Shown one piece after another: positions 7,797 through 12,019 of a stretch of 12,019 nucleotides of DNA. The translations under genes were made by a program, and so were the position numbers. This DNA is from Acidobacteriota bacterium (GTDB lineage: Bacteria > Acidobacteriota > Terriglobia > Terriglobales > Acidobacteriaceae): NCBI GenBank assembly GCA_021805955.1, contig JAJZDO010000772.1, forward strand, positions 1-12,019, written 5' to 3'. The notes below the pieces were generated by a model. It ran no database searches and was not told where the DNA came from. It saw only the letters and a list, made by a program, of their open reading frames with translations. Position 1 is the first letter of the stretch. Each line of letters begins with the position of its first letter.

Positions 7797-9338
7797 ATGA
7801 AACCAACTGAGATCGATCCCACCCAGTCGCCATCTCGCCGCACATTTCTGAAGTCTGCCGCAGGTGCGTTCGGAGCTGCAACTTTGGCCTCATCAGCCTT
7901 GAGTGCTATGTCGCTTACGAACGGTACGGGCACCAAACCTCCAAACTTTCTTTTTATTTTAGGAGAAGGTATTCGTTACGACGAACTGCATGCCACTGGG
8001 AATACGATCATTCAGACGCCGCATCTTGACCGCCTGGTCCATGAGGGGATGACATTCAAGAATGCCTTCGTCATCAATGCGCTTTGCCTTCCCTCGCGAG
8101 CAACCATCATGACTGGCCTCTACTCCCACGTTACGGGAGCGATCGACAACCGCGATCGTCCTATCCCGCCGCAGTTTCCTGTCATCTCCGATCTGCTCCA
8201 CCAGGCAGGGTACGAGGTAGCCTTCATTGGGAAATCCCATGTGCAGGGGGCAATGCATGACCGCTACTGGGACTATTTCTTCGGGTTCAACGGCCAGACG
8301 GACTATTACCATCCCATCATGTCTGAGGCGGTTTCTGGAAAATTCAGCGAGCCGAAACAATACCATGGCTACGTCGACGAATTGTTGACAGACCACGCCG
8401 TGCAATGGGTCTCGCAGAAACATGACAAGCCCTTTTGTCTTTTCCTCTGGTTCTATGCGCCACATGCTCCCTTCTACAGAATGCGGAACCTTGTCAACCT
8501 ATACGACGGCGTGCAAATTCCCGTGCCCAGCTCATTTGACGATGACTTGAAAGGCTATCCGGACAAGACGCGCGCGGTGAGAGAAGCGCATGACAAAATC
8601 GGCACCAGCGAAGTGGGCAAGGATGATCCCCGGTCACTCGAAGAGATAGTGAAAGATCATTACGCCGGCGTGGTATCAAACGACATTAACGTTGGTCGCG
8701 TCATGGACGTTATGGAAAAGCAGGGAACGCTCGACGATACCGCCATTATTCTCAGCTCGGACCATGGGTTTTTCCTGGGAGAGTGGCGCATGTACGATAA
8801 GCGCTTCATGTATGAGCCATCAATTCGCGTGCCTATGACAATTCGCTATCCGAGAATGGTCCGCCCAGGTTCCTCCACGGAAAAGATGGCCCTGAACCTG
8901 GATATTGCGCCCACGATGCTGGAGCTTGCGGGTGCGCAGATTCCAGCACAGATGCAGGGGAAAAGTCTTGTCCCTTTCCTGCGCGGAAAAGAACCCGCAG
9001 ACTGGCGCAAGGAGTGGCTTTACGAATACTACGAATATCCTGAGGCGGAACACGTCCTGCCTCATCGCGGAATCAGAACCGACAGATATAAATTTATCCA
9101 CTACTATCTGGAACCCGAAGCGTTCGAGATGTACGATCTTCAAAACGATCCGCACGAGATGAACAATCTCTATCCCGATCCGCAGTATGCACCGCTGGCC
9201 AAACAGTTACGCGCACGATTGGATGAACTACGAAAAGAAACCGGTGATACCGGCAAATATGATGTCAACCAAGCTTATATTGATGCTGAACCCGGCAAGA
9301 AAATGCGCAAACACCAACCACTTACTTCTCAGCTTTGA
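7797..9338 (+). CDS. S1-type sulfatase with Tat leader (CLPSR motif), altered metal-site residues
   Basis: Complete 513-aa sulfatase starting at ATG 7797 with GAGGA (7784-7788) 8 nt upstream. The leader has SRRTFLKS (residues 13-20), a textbook twin-arginine motif, then an Ala-rich hydrophobic stretch to about 38. The formylglycine motif is CLPSR (Cys97-Arg101) followed by TIMTGLYSH. GKSH gives Lys146 and His148, SSDHG gives Asp322 and His323, and Lys335 follows in YDKRF. The usual Asp-Asp metal pair is replaced: aligning FILGEGIRYDE with the common form FILTDDQRYDA puts Glu57 and Gly58 at these sites. The C-terminal region (YEYYEYP near 340-400, then HRGIRTDRYKFIHYY) resembles N-acetylglucosamine-6-sulfatase-like members, a loose similarity only. 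It follows the second sulfatase on the same strand after 349 nt, so it may have its own promoter. Confidence 0.93.
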   Translation: MKPTEIDPTQSPSRRTFLKSAAGAFGAATLASSALSAMSLTNGTGTKPPNFLFILGEGIRYDELHATGNTIIQTPHLDRLVHEGMTFKNAFVINALCLPSRATIMTGLYSHVTGAIDNRDRPIPPQFPVISDLLHQAGYEVAFIGKSHVQGAMHDRYWDYFFGFNGQTDYYHPIMSEAVSGKFSEPKQYHGYVDELLTDHAVQWVSQKHDKPFCLFLWFYAPHAPFYRMRNLVNLYDGVQIPVPSSFDDDLKGYPDKTRAVREAHDKIGTSEVGKDDPRSLEEIVKDHYAGVVSNDINVGRVMDVMEKQGTLDDTAIILSSDHGFFLGEWRMYDKRFMYEPSIRVPMTIRYPRMVRPGSSTEKMALNLDIAPTMLELAGAQIPAQMQGKSLVPFLRGKEPADWRKEWLYEYYEYPEAEHVLPHRGIRTDRYKFIHYYLEPEAFEMYDLQNDPHEMNNLYPDPQYAPLAKQLRARLDELRKETGDTGKYDVNQAYIDAEPGKKMRKHQPLTSQL

Positions 9339-9479
9339 CAGAGAGGTAGTGTCCAGAGTTTTTCGCACTTTTGATTTTCCGTCTTATTGAGGAAGGGTAA
9401 GCGTTCAAGGCGGCGAAAGGACCACGTGGAATGCTCTCCAACTCTCCCATCGAAGCTGTATTCGCCCGGAAATGATCTG
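9339..9479. other. Non-coding or degraded DNA after the third sulfatase
   Basis: No gene, hairpin terminator or repeat could be recognised. The stretch leads into the cyclic-nucleotide-binding domain remnant and probably belongs to the same decayed region. Its 5' end has a TAGTGTCCAGAG sequence that recalls mobile-element tips, but no matching partner end was found. Confidence 0.4.
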
Positions 9480-9731
9480 GCCGGTCTCCTGACTTACACC
9501 TCAAACGAACCGGCCGGATCACTTCTTGGCCTGCCCGCAATCATGGGGAACAAACCGAACTCGTTGACTGCAACCGCTGTTGAGCAGATTGAGGTATACA
9601 GAATGTCTCGCGCCGACTTTAAACAGATGATTCTTCAGGACCAGCTATGCTTCGATGTGGTCCGTATCCTTGCGGGTGAAGCGCTTTCTGTCCGAATCGC
9701 GCTGGCGGAATGTCTGGATCAACGTGGATAA
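9480..9731 (+). pseudogene. Remnant of a cyclic-nucleotide-binding (Crp/Fnr-like) regulator
   Basis: The open frame ending at TAA/TGA near 9731 contains GSLLGLPAIMGNKP (from 9516), then SLTATAVEQIEVYRMSR and a helix LCFDVVRILAGEALSVRIAL. This pattern of a glycine-rich turn (usually GE-LGL), a beta strand with TA.A and a final helix is the C-terminal half of a Crp/Fnr effector domain. The N-terminal half of the domain is not recognisable upstream (the frame 9387-9500 looks non-homologous and lacks an ATG start), and no helix-turn-helix DNA-binding domain follows before the IS21 left end. I therefore call it a gene fragment cut on both sides. Loss of the downstream part may be due to arrival of the IS21 element. 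Confidence 0.6.
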
Positions 9732-9802
9732 AAGTTGTGGCATGCGAGCAGAATCCCCATGTTTTGTTTAGTGGACTGTCGCAGTGGACCTTGGTGATCA
9801 CC

Positions 9803-10137
9803 CAAAAGCGGCCACTCTGAGTGAGGTTCGGACATTACGGCGAGGGGCGCAATAGCCTCTGTCGCATGGGTAATGTCTTGAGGCGAGAGAAGCGAGAACA
9901 GGTGATTGCGCTGGGGCGTCTGGGTTGGTCGCTTCGGCGGATTGAAGAAGCGACAGGGGTTCATCGCGAAACGGTGGGCGAGTACCTGCGCAAGGCGGGA
10001 GTGGTAATCCGTCTTCCCGGCAGTTGGGGTGAGAAGTCGCTGGCAAAAGCGGCCGCTTTGGTGACCACCGGCTCCTCAGAGTCGGCGCCGGCAAAAAGCG
10101 AATACGAAGCAAAACCGGCCACTGAGGTGATTACCGG
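9803..10137 (+). repeat. IS21 left-end repeat series (three related copies)
   Basis: A roughly 29-nt repeat occurs at about 9803-9832 (non-coding), 10043-10071 and 10109-10137. The two coding copies share the pattern GCAAAA-S-CGGCC-R-CT then GGTGA-YY-ACCGG (about 23 of 29 identical) and encode AKAAALVTTG and AKPATEVITG. IS21-family ends are known to carry several such repeats that bind transposase, which fits this layout. The first copy is the most divergent. Confidence 0.6.
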
Positions 10138-10860
10138 CTTTTTGCCGGGTTCGGGGCCATTTTCTCGAGCGGCGAAGATTTCGGCAAGCGCCTGCGCGAA
10201 TTATCAGGAACTGATCGAAGCTGAGTTGAGCCGAGGTCGGAACGCGATGGGGATCTGGCAGGATCTAGTGGACGGCCACGGATTCGCGAGCAGCTACCAG
10301 AGCGTCCAGCGGTTCGTGCGCAGTCTGCGCGGGGCATCGTCGCCGGAAGCCCGGGTGATCATCGAAACGCTGGCTGGCGAAGAGGCCCAGGTTGATTACG
10401 GCACGGGGCCGATGGTGCGCGATCCGGAGAGGGGCAAGTACCGGCGCACACGGCTGTTCGTAATGACGCTGGGTTACAGCCGCAAATCGGTGCGGCTGCT
10501 TTTGTTCCGATCGAGCGCCCACATCTGGGCCGAGTTGCACGAGAAGGCTTTCCGCCGACTTGGTGGCTGCCCGCGCATCGTCGTTCTGGATAATCTTCGT
10601 GAAGGTGTTCTTACCGCTGACATCTACGATCCCCGCCTGAATCCTCTCTATCGCGATGTGCTGGCGCACTACGGGGTGACAGCGCTGCCCTGCAAGGTGC
10701 GCGATCCCGATCGGAAAGGAAAGGTCGAGTCGGGTGTGGCCCACGCACAAAAACGCCACTCAGGGGCAAACGCTTCGAGAGCCTGGAAGATGCTCAGGCT
10801 TATCTCGATCACTGGGAAGAACGCTGGGCGGATAAGCGCATCCATGGCCGCACCAAGCGA
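9866..10860 (+). pseudogene. istA: istA transposase of an IS21-family element, frameshifted and 3'-truncated
   Basis: DDE/RNase H-fold transposase. From ATG 9866 (preferred to GTG 9821, though no good ribosome-binding site is seen) the protein has an N-terminal helix-turn-helix (about residues 5-45, with GWSLRRIEEATGVHRETV) and then the catalytic domain. The DDE residues are Asp177 in AQVDYG, Asp242 in VVLDNL and Glu288 in KGKVES. At a run of five A (10749-10753) the frame is lost. Adding one A restores HAQKTPLRGKRFESLEDAQAY and continues to RIHGRTKR at 10860, where homology ends. About a third of a normal IstA of around 500 aa and the whole of istB are missing. The present frame ends at 10873 in unrelated residues. 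Confidence 0.85.
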
Positions 10861-11009
10861 ATTCACGTCATAGGCCTGTTGAACATCAGGCCCTTCGCGC
10901 GATAGGTTCAGCCCCGATCCAATCCCCAATTCCAGCACGTTACCGCTCGCTTGTTCTTCATGACAAGGTCAATCACGCGCGGCAAGAAGTACTTGGAGTG
11001 AGTGCCCAC
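10861..11009 (-). pseudogene. Remnant of a small class I SAM-dependent methyltransferase
   Basis: On the minus strand from GTG 11009 the frame reads VGTHSKYFLPRVIDLVMKNKRA, which looks like the start of short UbiE-like methyltransferases (pattern xYxLPRxIDLxMRN). After this, in another frame, comes VLELGIGSGLNL (10940-10905 region), the SAM-binding glycine motif I, then GPDVQQAYDVN. About 15-25 residues normally found between these blocks are missing, so a deletion plus frameshift has occurred. The sequence stops at the IS21 junction near 10860. The remainder of the gene is not in the window. Confidence 0.6.
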
Positions 11010-11135
11010 TTTCACGCCATGAGTCGAATACTATCGATTGCTTCAGACAGCCGAACTGAAGGATTCCGACCTCAAAAGCAAATTTGAGATCCTCATAACG
11101 GATGATTGCCTCCACAGAAACGAATGTCCATCCAC
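11010..11135. other. Spacer between the methyltransferase remnant and the phosphorylase-like gene
   Basis: This 126-nt stretch on either strand gave no recognisable gene. A minus-strand open frame (11166-10969) overlaps the end of the phosphorylase-like gene but resembles no family and looks incidental. No strong terminator hairpin was found. Confidence 0.4.
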
Positions 11136-11927
11136 TCAATGAACAACCTTGAAAGCTCGGGCGCAAGCCTCAAGAATATGGAAACCCTCTTGCAGCGTCC
11201 CGGTATCGAACTGCTCGCCGTCGTGATCCACGGCGTTACTGATCATCGCAATCGAAATGACGGCTACGCCTTTGGCGCTGCCAAAAGCGAATAGCGAAGC
11301 AGCCTGCATCTCGACCGCAAGCACTCCTTCAGAGGCCCAATGATCCAACTGAGCCTGTGTTTCCCTGTACGGGGCATCCGTGGTCCACACTCTGCCCGTA
11401 CGAACAGGCCATCCAGTTGAGGTCAACTCTTGCTCGATGACTGCAGCGGTTCCAGGCGATGGACAGGCAACTTCCTTACCTGGCGGCAGGTAGTGAAGCG
11501 ACGTCCCCTCATCACGGATTGCGCCGGTCGCAACCACCAGACACGGCAAGGGCAATTCACGCGAAACGCGACCGGCAGAGGTCAACCCTACGATCAACTT
11601 CGCGCCGGCCGCCGCTAGTTGCTCAGCAATCAACACCGCGTAAGGTCCGCCAATTGTGCGCGGGATGATTCCGTAAGTTATCCCTTCAAGGACCAGCTCG
11701 AACATCGTGGTGTGAAAACAGGGCCAGGCAGGGAATGGCTTTGCCAGATTCTGCGCGACAAGCCAGTCGGTTAGATCACCGTCAAATTCCAGAAAACACA
11801 GCTCTGGAATGGGGCCTTCGGGAATCTGCCGCGCGCGGCGGACGCTCTCAATCAGGTTGTCCGGTGTAAATACGCTCGGTTGATCGACCGGATGGTTCAG
11901 TAGAGGTAGTTTGTCCATTCGCCTCAT
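11136..11927 (-). CDS. Nucleoside phosphorylase / uridine phosphorylase family protein
   Basis: A 263-aa protein of the PNP/UDP phosphorylase superfamily, which cleaves the glycosidic bond of nucleosides with phosphate (or, in nucleosidases, water) for salvage. Visible family features are the Gly-rich IGGPYAVLIAEQLAAAGAKLIVGLTSAGRV region (92-121, phosphate and ribose site), ATGAIRDEGTSLHYLP (133-148, as in uridine phosphorylases), WTTDAPYRET (181-190) and VEMQAASLF (205-213), whose Glu206-Met207 contact the ribose. There is no signal peptide, so it is cytoplasmic. Start choice is open between ATG 11927 and ATG 11918, which has GAGG 4 nt upstream; neither has an ideal ribosome-binding site. 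It is divergent from a probable ArsR-type regulator with a 49-nt gap. The exact substrate is not certain. Confidence 0.85.
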   Translation of the reverse strand: MRRMDKLPLLNHPVDQPSVFTPDNLIESVRRARQIPEGPIPELCFLEFDGDLTDWLVAQNLAKPFPAWPCFHTTMFELVLEGITYGIIPRTIGGPYAVLIAEQLAAAGAKLIVGLTSAGRVSRELPLPCLVVATGAIRDEGTSLHYLPPGKEVACPSPGTAAVIEQELTSTGWPVRTGRVWTTDAPYRETQAQLDHWASEGVLAVEMQAASLFAFGSAKGVAVISIAMISNAVDHDGEQFDTGTLQEGFHILEACARAFKVVH

Positions 11928-11933
11928 TCTCTC

Positions 11934-11939
11934 TTGACA
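11934..11939 (+). promoter_or_regulatory. TTGACA -35-like hexamer upstream of the right-edge gene
   Basis: A perfect -35 hexamer 43 nt before ATG 11977. At 17-18 nt spacing the -10 candidates (AAGTAT, AGTATT) match only two or three of six positions, so this promoter is weakly supported. The hexamer also overlaps the leader of the phosphorylase-like gene. Confidence 0.25.
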
Positions 11940-11950
11940 ATCTTGCCAAA

Positions 11951-11974
11951 CTATTCAAGTATTTCATTGAATAG
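11951..11974. promoter_or_regulatory. Perfect inverted repeat, candidate autoregulatory operator
   Basis: CTATTCAA, 8 nt, TTGAATAG is a perfect 8-bp inverted repeat that ends 2 nt before ATG 11977 and lies in the 49-nt gap between divergent genes. AT-rich palindromes with TTGAA-type arms next to an ArsR-type gene are commonly the protein's own operator. A regulator bound here would cover the start region of the right gene and could also affect the left one. Confidence 0.55.
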
Positions 11975-11976
11975 CC

Positions 11977-12019
11977 ATGATGACCTCTAAACAACTTTAC
12001 GAGCAGCTTGCGCGCCTCG
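11977..12019 (+). CDS. Start of a probable ArsR-type transcriptional regulator (partial)
   Basis: Only 14 codons lie in the window: MMTSKQLYEQLARL, then the edge. The pattern K-x-LYEQ-x-AR is what I recall from the N-terminus of ArsR-family winged-helix regulators (the group often followed by GKALxxPxRLELL, some with a rhodanese domain), but so few residues cannot settle it. ATG 11977 and ATG 11980 are both possible starts; no Shine-Dalgarno sequence is visible, and the preceding bases belong to a perfect inverted repeat. The gene is divergent from the phosphorylase-like gene. Confidence in a coding start is moderate, in the family low to moderate. Confidence 0.4.
   Translation, partial: MMTSKQLYEQLARL

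Larger units (their letters stand above)
9756..10860 (+). mobile_element. IS21-family element, left-end fragment only
   Basis: The segment carries the left-end repeats and most of a decayed istA but no istB and no recognisable right end. Homology to IstA stops at about 10860, after RIHGRTKR in the restored frame, where sequence reading as a methyltransferase on the other strand begins. The left boundary is an estimate based on TGTTTTGTTTAGTGG as a possible terminal TG tip; no matching right inverted repeat or target-site duplication is available to confirm it. The element cannot be autonomous. Confidence 0.7.

Noticed and set aside
9339..9360. Possible mobile-element tip (TAGTGTCCAGAG) just after the third sulfatase
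   Set aside because: No inverted partner or transposase that would use it was found; the match to such tips is only by general appearance.
10265..10759. Minus-strand frame of 164 codons inside istA
   Set aside because: It is antisense to the clear DDE transposase frame and resembles nothing.
10969..11166. Minus-strand frame of 65 codons after the phosphorylase-like gene
   Set aside because: It overlaps the end of that gene in another frame, has no ribosome-binding site and no family likeness.

Overview
The window looks like a glycan-degradation locus from a soil or peat bacterium, most likely an Acidobacteriota member. The grounds are moderate GC, a sulfatase set with Tat-type leaders, and remnants of a cNMP-binding regulator and a small methyltransferase in styles I associate with that phylum. 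Planctomycetota or Verrucomicrobiota cannot be excluded from sequence alone. No RNA genes, CRISPR arrays or replication origins were seen.

Left part (1-5568, minus strand): a compact operon reads leftwards from a plausible sigma70-type promoter at about 5568-5539. It carries a secreted GH3 glycosidase with an inserted PA14 domain (5434-2735), then 11 nt later a radical-SAM anaerobic sulfatase maturase (anSME, 2723-1377), then 13 nt later an S1-type sulfatase (1363 to beyond the left edge). The partial sulfatase has no stop codon inside the window.

Middle (5569-9338): a divergent intergenic region with candidate operators leads to two further S1-type sulfatases on the plus strand (5795-7447 and 7797-9338), separated by a 349-nt spacer. 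All three sulfatases keep the Cys-type formylglycine motif (CSASR, CGASR, CLPSR) and all have twin-arginine leaders, whereas the GH3 enzyme has an ordinary Sec leader. The simplest reading is that the maturase converts the active-site Cys to formylglycine in the cytoplasm, the sulfatases leave by Tat, and they work outside the cytoplasm with the GH3 enzyme on a sulfated glycan or glycoside. The substrate cannot be told from the sequence, and no transporter or SusC/D pair is present.

Right part (9339-11135): a gene graveyard. It holds the end of a cyclic-nucleotide-binding (Crp/Fnr-like) domain, the left part of an IS21-family element whose istA is frameshifted and cut short, and a small SAM-methyltransferase remnant on the other strand. 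Beyond it lies an intact nucleoside phosphorylase family gene (11927-11136, minus). Divergent from that gene is the first 14 codons of a probable ArsR-type regulator (11977 to the right edge), preceded by a perfect 8-bp inverted repeat.
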